Part shown: positions 1 to 11,405 of the stretch, piece after piece | Numbering within the stretch: the first letter of the stretch is position 1 | Layout of the letters: each line of letters starts with the position of its first letter | Source of the DNA: Cephalopachus bancanus | Taxonomy: Eukaryota; Chordata; Mammalia; Primates; Tarsiidae | Length of the DNA stretch: 64,000 bases | Direction: 5' to 3' | Assembly (NCBI GenBank): GCA_027257055.1 | Contig: JAPVLO010000133.1 | Span: 124,001 to 188,000, forward strand | Translations under genes and position numbers: made by a program | The notes under the pieces: generated by a model | The model's input: only the letters and a program-made list of their open reading frames with translations | Told to the model about the DNA's origin: nothing | Databases searched by the model: none

Positions 1-177
1 AAACGAACTGGCATTTCTTTCTGTGTTCAGAAAAGAAAGAGCCATGTCAGTGGGGAATGATTCCCATAATGTTCAGGAATCATTCAGCTAGTTTGGTTAC
101 CGTAAATTAATGCTTCAGATATTGAGAGTCCGGTCTCCACCGTTTCTAAAAGGCAAAAAGGAGCAAGGCACAGGTTT

Positions 178-833
178 TATAAAATGTGGCGGGGGGGTTG
201 TATCTTGTTTGTATGTGTGTGTGTTTTGTTTTGTTTTGTTTTTGACTCCAGTCTCACTCTGTTACTCAGACTGGAGTGCAGACTGTCACTCAGACTGGAG
301 TGCAGTGGCCGCTCCCGGCCACTGCAGCCTCAACCTGCTGGGCTCTGGCAATCCTTCCGCCTCAGGCTTCCAAGTAGCTGGAACTACAGGCACGCACTAC
401 CACGCCCGGCTAATTTTTTTGGATTTATTGTAGAGATGAGGTCTCGCCAAGTTGCCCAGGCGGGTCTCGAACCCACGGGCTCAGGCAATCCCAAAGCGCT
501 TGGATTACAGGCTGAGCCACAGAGCCCGGTCTGTTTTGTTTTTGTTTTTTTTTTGAGTCAGAGTCTCACTCTGCCACCCAGGCAGCAGTACAGTGGCACA
601 ATCACTGCTGCCACAGCCTCAACCTTCTGGGCTCCGATGATCCTTCTGCTCAAACCTTTAAAGTAACTGGATCTACAGACACACACCACAATGCTAACTT
701 TTTGATTTATTGTAGAGACAAGGTCTCACCAAGTTGCCCAGGCTGGTCTCAAACCCTGGGCTCAGGCAATCCTCTTGCCTCCCAAAGTGCTGGGATTACA
801 GGCATAAGCCACCACACCCAGCTATAAAATGTG
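178..833 (-). mobile_element. Two antisense Alus nested tail-to-head, one outer TSD
   Basis: The whole block is bounded by the direct repeat TATAAAATGTG at 178-188 and 823-833, so it behaves as one target-site-duplicated locus. An older AluJ-like element occupies 531-822 and reads on the minus strand (T-rich tail at its left, CCACCACACCCAGC at its right). A younger Alu of the CpG-rich type seen throughout the window occupies about 222-530, inserted in the T-rich tail of the first. The younger Alu carries an internal 24-bp-period tandem duplication (264-281 and 288-305). Positions 189-221 (G-run then TG-rich) are neither Alu nor TSD and may be a degenerate tail. Confidence 0.85.
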
Positions 834-3800
834 CTTTTAAAAAATAGTTGTTTGGTTATATATATTGAACTATGACTGCAAACATTTATCAGACTGCAAA
901 ATAAAGGCACAAGAATGTGCACTTGCATAAAGTATAGGAATGACTCAAATGATCTGGACGGTGTTCTACATCAAAGCATGCCATGAGGTTTACTCCTGAG
1001 ACATGTAGGGACCAAGGGAAAACTTCCCCTTTGCCCTCTGAAGTTTTGCTGAAAAAGCAATGGACAAAAGGCAAATTAATAGGAGAAAGGGCATCAAATG
1101 TGTCAATGTGCACATGTGTATACAGGAGTTATGCAAAATAGGAAAAATCAACATGGTTGACTCATAGATACCATCTTGAGGTTATAGAAAGAATGGGGTC
1201 TTGGAGTGTGACAAGACAGGATTAGGGAGGGAGAGAAGAGAAAAGGTACCAAGAGTGACCTTGTGTATTAATAGATGAAATCTCAGTGGTAGCTGCTTTA
1301 ACAAAAACTGGATGGTAGTCTGTGGTCACATTCATCTTTCCCAGATCCAGACAAGGGAGGAGCCTCAGAGGAAGCCTGGCTGCTTATTTCACAAATGCAG
1401 ATTCCCCTTTATAGATGCAAATCTCCTTCACAAAAGGCAGACTATCTGAATAGCCATCTCATGATATATCTAAGATGTATATTTTGGGGTGAAATATTTT
1501 TGATTTCCTTCAGACATAAGAACCTGCCCAGAGGTGAAATGACATGTTCTTAAATGATGACGTGGAAATTTGATTCAAAGGCACAAGATCACTGTACTGA
1601 AGAAGAGTTGATTTGGATAGTCCCTTAAATTCAATGGTGAGCATCAAAATATATAAAAGAAGACCTAAGATTTGAGAATAGTGCCTTATCAAACACTCTC
1701 CAGATAGGTGGAACCTAGGAAAAATTACTGGATTTGAGCCTTTATGTGTGTATGTGTGTGATGTCGTGCCTGTAACATAACCACTGCCCAAGGAAGCTCA
1801 AGTTAAGACTTAAACCTGGCAGCTGGTGTTTGGTGCACTAGTTTGCTATGAATGTCCCAATCACCTTGGGTATGCAAGGCAAATTCTGGAATAATGGCAC
1901 CCCCATTTTTAAGATGAGAGATTGACTTTTCACTTTATGTGGGAAAAGGAGAGTCCCCAATTCCTCAGAAAAATGTAACAACATGCCATTTATAAGTCTT
2001 ATTCGAAAGGAGTGACCGGGAGTTGTTTGATCCCACTCGCTACTTGTCATGCTACCGGCCACAGGTTCTCTCCTGAAAGGGGTACATGGCTTTGCATTGG
2101 AGACATCCACCAAGTGGGCCTCGGGCTAATGTTTTTGTAAAAGAATTCTATTATATAAGAAGTGGTAGAGGGGAAAAAAATGAAATTTAATTCCTTAGAT
2201 TTATAACTCACAAGCACAAGAGAATTTGATTTGGTACTTTAATTGCCTTAGAGTTTGACTTAAGAATTCTGGAATTTAATTTCTTTGTGGTTTTAATCTC
2301 TGAACTTTAGTTTTTATTTTCCCTTACAATTTGATAATAGTACAAATATTCAAATTCAGGGCACCTTTATATTGGTAGCATTTCATTAACGAAATAGCAT
2401 TATGTTGTCCTATAATATCACTGCATATCCTCTGGTGAGCTCTTGTAGACCACAGGTCCCGATATAATGTGAAAGGAGACATAGAATAAGGTGACCTCTA
2501 CACATTGGGTAGAGCAAAATCCTGGAATTAACTTAAGCAACGTACCACTCTCACTCATTTTTAGAGCCCTCTGGACCAAAGCCTGCACTGCTCACCAGTG
2601 GCTTCCGGAGGCTCTGCAGCCTCGCCCTGTCAGAATTAAAAGAATAGTGCCAGGAAGGTAAGGGAACTATTGTGGTAAGTGGGACCCATAGCCACATCCC
2701 TGGAGACTCACAGATGAAGTGTTAAGCCAAATGGTTGAAAGGAACAAAAAGTTGGGTATGTGGTGAGTAGCTTTGTGTGGTTCCCTTGGGAGAAGTTTCT
2801 AGAAGAGGGAGTCTCCTATATTACACTACAGCTTCATCCTTGCTCACCACCCTGCTCACCCACCATCTGGAGGGGAAGAATTGTTAGATCAGATTTCCCA
2901 ACAGGATGGAGCTACCTAGTATGTCTCTTCAACACTGAGGACTTCGTCTCTTTTCTTACCTAGCTACCAAAACCAGTAAGTGGGAGGCAGTGATACTGGG
3001 TGGGTCTCCACCAGGGAAACATTTGCAACTTCCTTTGTTCTTCTCTTTCAAGCCGCATTCTCCAAACCAACAATAAAAGGAAGGATATTTTAATCTTCAT
3101 CTGCCTGACTTATGAAACTATTTCTCAAATGGTTTTATACTCAGGCAGAGAATAAGGGGGTTATTTATTAGCCTACTCAAAGTCCTATACATTGTAATTG
3201 TCTTGGCATTTAAATTATTTTAAATATCAAAATGGGAACATTCATGCTTATGTATTTGCTCTTGGAATATCCTCTGGATTCTAAATGCTATTTTAGAACT
3301 TTATCTTTCCAGAAAATAATGAAGGTCAACTAAACATACTTTCAGGGCTATTATAAAAGCTTCTTATATTTTTGGCATGAAACAGAGTCAAAATTTCATG
3401 GGTATTATATTCCTGTTGGGGAAGAAAAGTTTAATTATAGATTAAATATATATTACATTTTTAAATTAAAAAATTTAAAAAGATTTTTTGAATCTTCAAA
3501 AGCCCCATTCCATCCCACTGGATAGCTAGAAAATCCAAGCTTCCTAAGTAGACGTGGTCTTTCTTCTGGACTAGAACCACCCCCTACCCAGCTCTCCATA
3601 TGTGGGAAATTTCCTACCCTGTGAATCTTGATGAGAGGCAGTGCCTATTACCCACTCTAGGAACTGAGAAAATTTTCCCAGCCTTTGTTTTTTTTTTTTT
3701 TTTGCAGCTAAGTCACATGGCCTAGATTCTTCCAATAAGATGTACCCATGCTAGCCTTGTCTTGGAAGCTGGGATGCAAAGGAACAGGAGTGTGCAGAAT

Positions 3801-4270
3801 CTATCATGTCAACTTTCGCAGTAAGGGCAGTTGTTGGCAGTTGTTGCATCCATTGGGGGTAGGGAAGGGGTTCAAACATTGTCTTCACTGTCCAGTGTTG
3901 ATCAGTGGGGCAGTTCCAGGGGCAAAACTCATTCTCAGTTGTGCTATCTTGATGGACACATTCTGCAGAATGATTTGGACTTTATCCCTGACTATGTAGC
4001 CGCTAAGTTCAGTTTTCCAGCAGTCCTAGAGATTGTGAATCTTCTAATAGCCTTTAAAAATCTCATTTCTGCTCAATTTAGCTGGAAAGGAAGAGTCTAT
4101 TGCTTGAAAGGAAGAGTCCTGATGGATATCTGTTCATTTAACACAGTCTTGGTTTCCTCCAGTATGAACACTCTCTTGTCAGTTTCACACAATATTTTCT
4201 GGGCAAGTTCTCAGTCTTTTGGAGTTCTGTCCTCTTTTTTTATTCTTCAACAAAAAGGTACCCAGGTCTG
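834..4270. other. Mostly single-copy interval, no gene recognised
   Basis: No tRNA-like or rRNA-like sequence and no convincing coding sequence is seen. Short open frames at 889-1113, 1510-1791, 1838-2113 and 3831-4283 have no recognisable domain and no flanking splice pattern I can defend. The stretches 880-1510 and 1830-2115 look like ancient repeat remnants, but I cannot name a family. A T-run lies at about 3687-3704 and an AT-rich patch at 3440-3485. Confidence 0.5.
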
Positions 4271-4271
4271 C

Positions 4272-4560
4272 ACAGTCCAATAAAGCAGCCACTAGTCACA
4301 CTAAGTGGCTATTGAGCACTTGAAGTGTGGCCACTCTGAATTGAGATGTGCTGTACGTGAAATACAAGCTGATTTTCGAAGAGTTGGTTTTTAAAAACTG
4401 CAGAGTATCTTCTTAGTAATGTTTCATATTAATTGTATGTTGACATGATACTTTGGAAATAGTGGGTTAAGTAAAACATATTATTGAAATTGATTTACCT
4501 TCTTAAACACAGTTACTAGAACATTAAAAATTACAGGTATGGCTTGCATTATATATCTAT
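4272..4560. mobile_element. Ancient DNA-transposon relic, interrupted by mariner copy 1
   Basis: The segment begins CAGTCCAATAAAGCAGCCAC, then reads GTGGCTATTGAGCACTTGAA, and ends near GGCTTGCATTATATATCTAT. This is the arrangement of an old non-autonomous DNA transposon with related ends (GTCCAATA... and ...TATTGGA). The mariner at about 4561 lies at or just inside its right end. The superfamily is probably hAT-like, but I could not confirm terminal repeats. Confidence 0.4.
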
Positions 4561-5124
4561 TGGAAAGGCATGGGGGCAAAAAGTCATTCAGTTGTTTAAA
4601 AAAATCATTTAATAAAAATTGTGTGTTTATTCTTACATGTTTAAACTTTTCAGCCACCTTCAAAGTACTCTCCATTTGATGCAATACGCCTATCAAGATG
4701 CTTTTCTACTGCCCAAACCAGCTTTTGAATTCATCAATTGTGATGCCTTTTAGTGCTTCTGTTGTTTTTTGTTTCATCTCTTCCCTATTGGCAAAACACT
4801 TGCCTTCTAGGGCTTTTTCATCAAGGGACACAAAAAAAAGTCACTTGGGGCAAGACAGGTAGGGAATGGGAGTCATGCTGTTTGGGGTCAAAAACTTACT
4901 CAGCAAGGTATGGATAGGTGCACCAATCACCCATCATAAATGGACAAATGTATTGAAATAAACTCCAAAAAAAAATTTACTGAAGTTGAGCACAACCTCT
5001 CACAACAGCACTAGCTGGTACACTGACGCTGATGGGTTCCTAGAATATTTGGCTAGTGAGGGAAGCCTATACTACAGGGAGTCTCCCTCCAAAAAATAAT
5101 TCTGGTTTCTTTTGGGTCCCCTTG
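4561..5124 (-). mobile_element. Mariner (Tc1/mariner) deletion derivative, copy 1
   Basis: One of four ~540-570-bp relatives in the window. On the minus strand it begins after TA with a CAAGGGGACCCAAAAGAAAC-type terminal inverted repeat (TIR) and keeps a degraded 3' part of the transposase gene. That part includes frame-disrupted codons for the C-terminal region ending in a SNGEYFEGD-like motif of the family. The DNA-binding domain and first catalytic aspartate region are absent, as in the other copies. Stops and frameshifts are present. The left boundary is approximate to within 15 bp because it merges with the older relic at 4272-4560. Confidence 0.75.
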
Positions 5125-5249
5125 TATATATCATTTTAATATCTGTTACCAATAATCCAAATACTTAATTCTTAAAAACAATAAAAATTCTTTATTTCCA
5201 CAATATAATGTTATAACTAGATCATTTTATTACCAAGGGAAAGAAAGGA

Positions 5250-5452
5250 GCTAATATTTATTAAGTACCCAGATGACTGGCATAGTGCTATGTAATCTGC
5301 ATATATTATCTCACTTAATCCTCATTGTCATGCCATGAGGGAGATATTAGAATGAGGAGATATGATTGAGACGATATACTAAGAAATTAGGTAGTTTTCC
5401 TAAGGTTGCACATTTATAACATGGCAAAGCTAGGTCTGGAACACAGATTAGT
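5250..5452 (+). mobile_element. MIR SINE
   Basis: Contains the MIR core pattern: TATTATCTCACTTAATCCTC, then GAGGGAGATATTAG, then a CCTAAGGTTGCACATTTATA-type segment and GCAAAGCTAGGTCTGGAACA. The order is correct for plus orientation. No TSD is visible, as expected at this age. Confidence 0.75.
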
Positions 5453-5929
5453 TTATCTTCCAAGAACTCTTTTCTCATTATCCTGTGTGGTTACAACCCC
5501 CTCTCTCCCACCCTCAACCCGTTAGCCATTGAGAAAACTTCTAAAATACATCTATGGCCTATGGAGCAACAGAAACTCTTTGTTTTAATCTATGCATCAC
5601 ATTCTCTCTATTTTTCTGTTTCAGAAAATGATGGCATTTCCTGTAAATTATTTTATGACTTAACTGTTTCAGATTGTTCCATTTCAATAACTAATAGGAA
5701 CTTAAATTTATTTAAGAATGAGACTGTCTTACCCAACACAATTTCTGATGCAAAAGCAATTATCTATTTCTTCCTTCTTTTGGGTGTAGGTTCTCAGCTC
5801 CAGTTCTACCTAAACATGTTAAAACACAGATATTTTAACTTTCTGTTTAACTTTCTGTTTTAATCAACCAATTATTCAAAATATCAGAACCCTTTGAACC
5901 AGTATAGACAATAGAGTATATGATACTGT

Positions 5930-6150
5930 GTGATCTATCACAGAAACAAAGAACTGAGTATCACATGTTCTCACCCATAAGCGGAACTTGAACAATTATT
6001 ATAATACTATAAGAAAAGAATTGGCAGTAGTGGGAAACTGCCTGGGGAGGGTGGGGGCACACCTCATCAACAAGGGTGCTTGCATAGTGGACATTTGTAT
6101 ACCTAACCCTGAATTATACACCACATCTTTAAAATAAAAAATGTTTTAAA
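5930..6150 (+). mobile_element. L1 3' end, 5'-truncated
   Basis: Starts at GTGATCTATCACAGAAACAA and runs through TTGGCAGTAGTGGGAAACTG to the A-rich tail after TATACCTAACCCTGAATTAT. It closely resembles the 3' untranslated region (UTR) of the L1 at 49769-50630, so both belong to the same lineage. Possible degenerate flanks are GATACTGTGT and AATAATGTGT. Confidence 0.8.
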
Positions 6151-6916
6151 AAATAATGTGTATAGGTAGTCAAACAATTTTCAACAGGCAAGTGGTAGTC
6201 TAGAAGATATATTTTAAGTATGATATACTGAAATCTTTGAGACATTTTGATAATTTATGGGACCATCTGTAAAGACTACTTTTTTATTAGTAGGTACCAG
6301 AATATCCAGAGTACATGAAACCAAAGATAAAAGTCCAGGAATAAATTTAATACCACTATTTATAGATACAAAATAAACACCAAATTAAGTTCATTAAATG
6401 TAACTTTTACAACCAATTTTCCCCCAAAATCTGGTTCTTTCATAGCCTCTTAACTTTTGCCAGATTAATCTGTCCCATAGACAAATGTATCCTTGCTCTT
6501 TATTGTGTGGTGACCAGAGAAGCAATAATGGGGTTGTAGAATCAAGGTCTCTGTTGAAATGTTTCATCAACAGAGGTCTTCACAACCTGAGTGCCATAAT
6601 CTACATATCTCAAGGTCTAAGGAAACTGGGGTTTGAGACAGGTAGAAGTGGTATCAAAACAAGTCTTTTGAAATAATAAAATTTGGTGTATTGAATTTTC
6701 CTAAGGAGATTCATTGGGGCCTTTTAAAAACCAAACTAGAAGCTATCTAAAGGGCTATAATATATGCTCAAAGGAGAGATATAAGAAATATATGCATGGT
6801 CCTATCCTAGCAAAATGTATAAAGTAACCACGAGGTTGATATAACAGACATTTGATTTTAAATGCAGGAAAGATTGCCATGAATTAAAATGATTTGAGGA
6901 GGGTAAGAGACCTTAG

Positions 6917-7208
6917 GCAGGGCCAGCCACAATGGCTCACACCTGTAATTTCAGAACTTTGGGAGACCAAGGCAGGAGAATTGCTTGAGCTCGGGAGTTC
7001 AAGACCAGCCTCAGCAACATAATGAAACCTAGTCTGTACCAAAAAATAAAAAAAGTAGCCTGGCATGGTGGTGGTGCCCATAGTCCCAGCTACTCAGGAG
7101 GCTAGAGCAGAAGGATCACCTGAGCCCAGAAGGTTGAATCTGCAATGAACCTTGATGGTGCCACTGCACTCCAGCCTTGGTGACAGAGTGAGACTCTGAC
7201 TAAAAAAC
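6917..7208 (+). mobile_element. AluJ-like dimeric Alu
   Basis: Both monomers are present, from GGCCAGCCACAATGGCTCAC through the middle A-rich linker to CCAGCCTTGGTGACAGAGTG. It is flanked by imperfect direct repeats AAGAGACCTTAG (6905-6916) and AAGAGGTCTTAG (7209-7220). It has many CpG-decay differences, so it is an old copy. Confidence 0.9.
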
Positions 7209-7220
7209 AAGAGGTCTTAG

Positions 7221-8007
7221 ATTTTGGAGAACGAAAGCAAAGAGAATCTCAGGAATAAAATTTGAGGGAAGAAAGAGAAGAGCATTCTCTAAGACAGCTA
7301 GAAGATAAAGTTGGTTGGAGTACCATGTGAAAGAAGTGAATGAGAAATCAGTACATCTGTGCTTTAGTTTATGCTGTGAAACATTTTGAATGGCACAATA
7401 AAGATTCTGGATATTATCCGTTCTGAAGTAATATTTTCAATTTTATGTGAAACATTGAGACCATCCTGCTTTAGTAAGATTCTGAACTAATTGTATCAGA
7501 GTGGGAAAAGGGGATGTAAGATACGTGGTAAAGCAAGCACTGACAAAACCGTGGCTCGATGTGAAAAGTAAGGATGCGAGTTGGGTCCAAGTTGGAACCG
7601 AGGTACCAAGCCTAGAAGCTTAGGAGAGGGACTTGAGTATAAATAAAAAACAGACAACATGGATATTGCAGGAGGAAGCCAATTTGGAAGAATAAGAGAC
7701 TAAATTTTGTTGATGCTAAGCATGCTATCAACAAGATATCTAAGTCACACAGACTGTGGAAAAGATTGTGAAGTTTGAGTTTTCTGAGTGGCTAATTTTA
7801 TCAAATTCATTAAGTGTAATATGGACAGTCAAAATCCCTGAAAAGTTGCTTATTTTTTGTTAGAATTATTTCCATGTTACTTGAATCACAGCCTGCTTCT
7901 AACCTAAATAACTTAACATGAAGTGATTATTACAAAGTGATCACAAGTATTGCAAGTAATTGGACAAATGAATAAGCACAAGCAAAAGCAAAGAGACTAT
8001 GAAAAGA
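7221..8007. other. Single-copy interval, nothing recognised
   Basis: AT-rich sequence with no open frame of note, no repeat I can name and no RNA gene. Confidence 0.5.
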
Positions 8008-8011
8008 GTTT

Positions 8012-8745
8012 TGAGAGACCCAAGAAACCAAGAAACTTAAAAAGCCATACTTGCTGTAAAAGTAGTGTTTAGTTCACTATATTTTATATATCCCTACCTC
8101 ATGTTCATTGTACTTTATGAAATCTTAGTACTTTAAATCCTACCTCAGACCCCGTAGAATTAGGCATATGTCGGGTGCTGGGTAGTGACTGATTGTGTAG
8201 GTATATAATGTTTTAAGCAGCATTTGTATTTAGAACTCTTGGGTTAAGCATTGTTAGTCCCAATTGCCATGCTGACTTCTGCTTTTATAACAGGATGTAA
8301 ATGTTAAAGCGATAAGCCCCTTTCAGACATTCCTTTGCAGCAGACTTTGAGACACTAGTAATCTGCCTGCTTGCTCAAGTTAATTTATACACAGTGACTG
8401 TATGAACCTAGCTTGTCTGACATTCCACTCTACCCGTTAAGTGGGTTTCTGTCAATCACGGGCAGTCAGGTTACAGCCCACGAAAGGCACCTACCAATAC
8501 CAAGTGTTCCCGTACCCATTAGGAGAAATTACCCAATCATGTAAAATCAAGTTTAAAGTTCTTTCCCCTCCCTCTGTAATTGTGCATAAAAACTGCTTGC
8601 CAATACTGGATCGAGGCTCTCGTCCCTGAAGCCACAGCCAGCTTCGTTCGTAAGCCCAGACTCAAGCCTGAATAAAGACCCTTGTGTGTTTGCATCAGAG
8701 CTGGCTCTTTGGTGGTCTCTTGGATTTTGAATTTTGGGCTTAACA
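8012..8745 (+). mobile_element. Probable solo LTR, class I (ERV1-like)
   Basis: The segment starts TGAGAGACCCAAGAAACC and ends TTTTGGGCTTAACA, giving TG...CA ends, and is flanked by GTTT on both sides (8008-8011 and 8746-8749). The internal signals are in the right order: a TATA-like GCATAAAAACTGC near 8584, a polyadenylation signal GAATAAAGACC near 8670, then GTTTGCATCAGAGCTGGC and TTGGTGGTCTCTTGG, typical of U5 in class I elements. The 3' end is secure. The 5' end is less so, because a 4-bp TSD can arise by chance; an alternative start is TGTTAGTCCC at 8252. Confidence 0.6.
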
Positions 8746-9250
8746 GTTTATCTTTAGAAAAGATAAACACACCAGAACTAGTTGTTGTTTCAGTATTTTG
8801 TTCTCAACCATTGAAATTCATCCTTTGATTAGACATAACATAATATCTCAAAACAGGTATGATTTACCTTGATCTTGACTTTTAAACAATGTAATCAACC
8901 ATCCTCAAACACTCCATTTTTATTCCATATTATTTATATATCGTATAGTCCACCCAAACATGGAAAATGAGTGAGCCAATAGCATGGTGTCTGATGCAGA
9001 ATTTGTTGATTTCTTTAAAATATGTTATACATTTAACCAAGATTATTGTTAAGTCTTCTCTAAATTATTTCTATCACATGATCCTCCAATAAGAAATACA
9101 AAAGAACTTGTTTTTTAAAGATGCATTTGGAAGGGTTGGCTGTTATTTGACCATACACTCAAAAGTAATCACTTATAACAGATTGGGATCTATTTATCTT
9201 TTTGTTGTTTTGCTGTTTGTTATTTAAAATTACCTCCAAAGGTCATTGTT

Positions 9251-9387
9251 CATTTTTTAATTTGTTTCACTAGAGGCAGAGTCTCGCTATTTTGCTCAGG
9301 CTGGTCTTGAACTACTGGCCTCAAGCAATCTTCTCACCTCAGCTTCCTGAGTAGCTAGAATTACAAGCACAAGCCACCGCACTCAGC
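9251..9387 (-). mobile_element. Alu left monomer (FLAM-like)
   Basis: A single Alu monomer in antisense, with no right monomer. It has a T-rich tail at 9251-9265 and the Alu start complement CCGCACTCAGC at 9377-9387. The 12-bp direct repeat AAGGTCATTGTT flanks it (9239-9250 and 9388-9399), so it inserted as a monomer rather than being a deleted dimer. Confidence 0.85.
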
Positions 9388-9399
9388 AAGGTCATTGTT

Positions 9400-10477
9400 A
9401 AAAATCAAACAAGTTTGGAAATAATAGAGATTTAGGAATTTTAAAAGCATTATAACTGACTGATGCTTGATGATTCTTTATGGTACATTATAATAGGAAA
9501 GAAAATTACTTACATTTTTTTCCTTCCTAACCCATCTCGACACCACAAGTGTAATAGAGACACTACAAACTTTATTCTAGCTTGATTCACTTGGAAAAAT
9601 AAAAGTGCATAAAGAAGTTCTAAGACAAATGGACTACTATTACTACAATCATCAGCTATTAGTATTATTTATAATTGCTAACCCTTCTAAAAGGAGTTTC
9701 TTGCCAAAGGAATCATAAAAGTTACCGATTTGCACTTGTAGGGAGATGGATTTGTGGAGATTAATGTCTCCTTTTGTCACATCTTTTTATTTTATTCAGC
9801 AAAGTAGAGAGAAAAGCTAAACTAGGCAGAACAAATAGACGTTCTTTGACTTGTGTGACAGAAAATTCCCCCAGGTGGAAGCTTCAAACAGCTATAATAA
9901 ATCTTGATTTAGAGAAATATAATATTTCATGATGGAAGATATTTTATTTCCCTAAATTGCTGTATTGCACATGCCTGTAAGAGAAGAAAGAGCAAGAAAC
10001 ATGGAGTTTTTATTGACTGGTTAAAAACAAGACTGATAGTTACTTAGGATATGAACAAAAAAAAGTAAACTAATTTGTAAAGACAAGATAAAGCTATAAC
10101 TTGTGAGACGGTCTTAGTATCTACATCGTAGGGGTTTTTTGAGGATTAAAAAAAAAGCAGTGCTTGCTGTGATCTATGCCCCACTGTAGGCATTCTATCA
10201 CGCTACTGTCAGTGTTACTTCCATCACTACTAATATACCTCAAGCAATATAATATATTGATTAAAAGTACCCATGTTGCATTTAAATAGTTTTCATTATA
10301 CTAGCAGTCACTATTCAACTAGAAAGCATGCTATATTTTTCCTATCCATTTTCACACTTCAATGTAATTTAATAGAAATCAGGATTAGTGGATTAATCAT
10401 CATAAACCTATTTGGTAGTTCTTAATGGGCAAGTCCAGCTTTAATTAGCCAATCCCTCATTCTGAACCTTCAATCTT
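9400..10477. other. Repeat-free interval
   Basis: No gene, RNA or named repeat is seen. The part at 9700-9950 is moderately balanced in composition and could be a conserved non-coding element (see findings). The rest is AT-rich. Confidence 0.45.
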
Positions 10478-10779
10478 GTTTTTTTGTTTTTGTTTTTGTT
10501 TTTAGCTGGAGTCTCACTCTGTCGCCCAGACTGGAGTGCAATGGCTGCTCCTGGCCACCGCAGCCTTGACCTGCTGGGCTCCGGCGATCCTTCCGCCTCA
10601 GCCTCCCAAGTAGCTGGAACTACAGGTGCGCGCTACCACACCCGGCTAATTTTTTGATTTATTGTAGAGATGAGGGCTCACCAAGTTGCCCAGGTGGGTC
10701 TTGAACCCGCGGGCTCAGGCAATCCACTCACCTCAGCCTCCCAAGATGCGGGGTTACAGGCTGAGCCACTGAGCCCGGC
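10478..10779 (-). mobile_element. Alu, tarsier-type, antisense
   Basis: Full dimer in antisense, from a TTTTTGTTTTTG tail to CTGAGCCACTGAGCCCGGC. It carries the diagnostic CCCGCGGGCTCAGGCAATCC block shared with the other young Alus here. TSDs are unclear because both flanks are T-rich. Confidence 0.85.
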
Positions 10780-11290
10780 TAATTTTGTTTTGTTTTTTTT
10801 TTTAAAAAAAAAACAACCAATATTTGATGCCAGGAAAGGTCCTCAGCCTGTTTAACGAGGATGTGCTGAGGCCATCATCAGGTCACACCCAGGAAAAGTA
10901 GGGCAGCAGAGGTGCTCTTCAGGTGGCCAGGGAGGGATTAGACTGGGGAGGAATGGAATGTAGGCAGAAAGCACAGTCAGAAGGTTGCTGGAGTTACCCA
11001 GGAATAAAATGAAAACGTGTCGATTTATGCAAATAATATGAAATGGAATGAAAAAAAATAGAGTAATACCTAGCTTAGGCAGAAATTAATTTTTGGTAGC
11101 CCTAGTCGTTCAAAACAAAGGGAAAGATGGCCACAAAGCTCATGCACCAGCAAGTGGTCCTCAGTACTTACTCAGAGTATACTCATTGTTACTTTGCATA
11201 CAGGCCATGTGATCAATCCCATGATGTAAAGAACATGGTTCTAGATGAAGGAGAATTGTTAAAACCACACAAAAGCAGAAAAATTATTAT
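10780..11290. other. Single-copy interval, nothing recognised
   Basis: Starts with a T/A-rich patch (10780-10825). No coding or RNA signal is seen. Confidence 0.5.
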
Positions 11291-11305
11291 AAAAGCAACA
11301 GTCTA

Positions 11306-11390
11306 GGGGCAACCCCTTCGGCTCCCCTTCCGCTGTGGGAGCTTTTCTGTCCTCTCAATAAATCCTGCTTTCTCAAAAAAAAAAAAAAAA
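11306..11390 (+). mobile_element. TINE-like retrocopy of an LTR R-region RNA, copy 1
   Basis: A 69-nt body (11306-11374) starts GGGGCAACCCC, contains CTGTGGGAGC and CTCAATAAATCCTGC, and is followed by a pure A tail (11375-11390). A perfect 15-bp direct repeat AAAAGCAACAGTCTA flanks it (11291-11305 and 11391-11405). The body corresponds to the R region of an ERV9/HERV-W-like class I LTR, from the presumed transcription start to the polyadenylation site. Hallmarks of L1-mediated retroposition (poly(A), long TSD) combined with an R-only body match the LTR-derived, L1-mobilised TINE class described from the tarsier genome. No U3 or U5 is present. Confidence 0.85.
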
Positions 11391-11405
11391 AAAAGCAACA
11401 GTCTA

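Noticed and set aside
110..666. Frames of 107 and 160 codons
   Set aside because: Translations of antisense Alu sequence.
8252..8745. Alternative shorter LTR starting at TGTTAGTCCC
   Set aside because: Its ends resemble inverted repeats (TGTTAG / CTTAACA), but flanks GCAT and GTTT do not match; the start at 8012 gives a matching GTTT.
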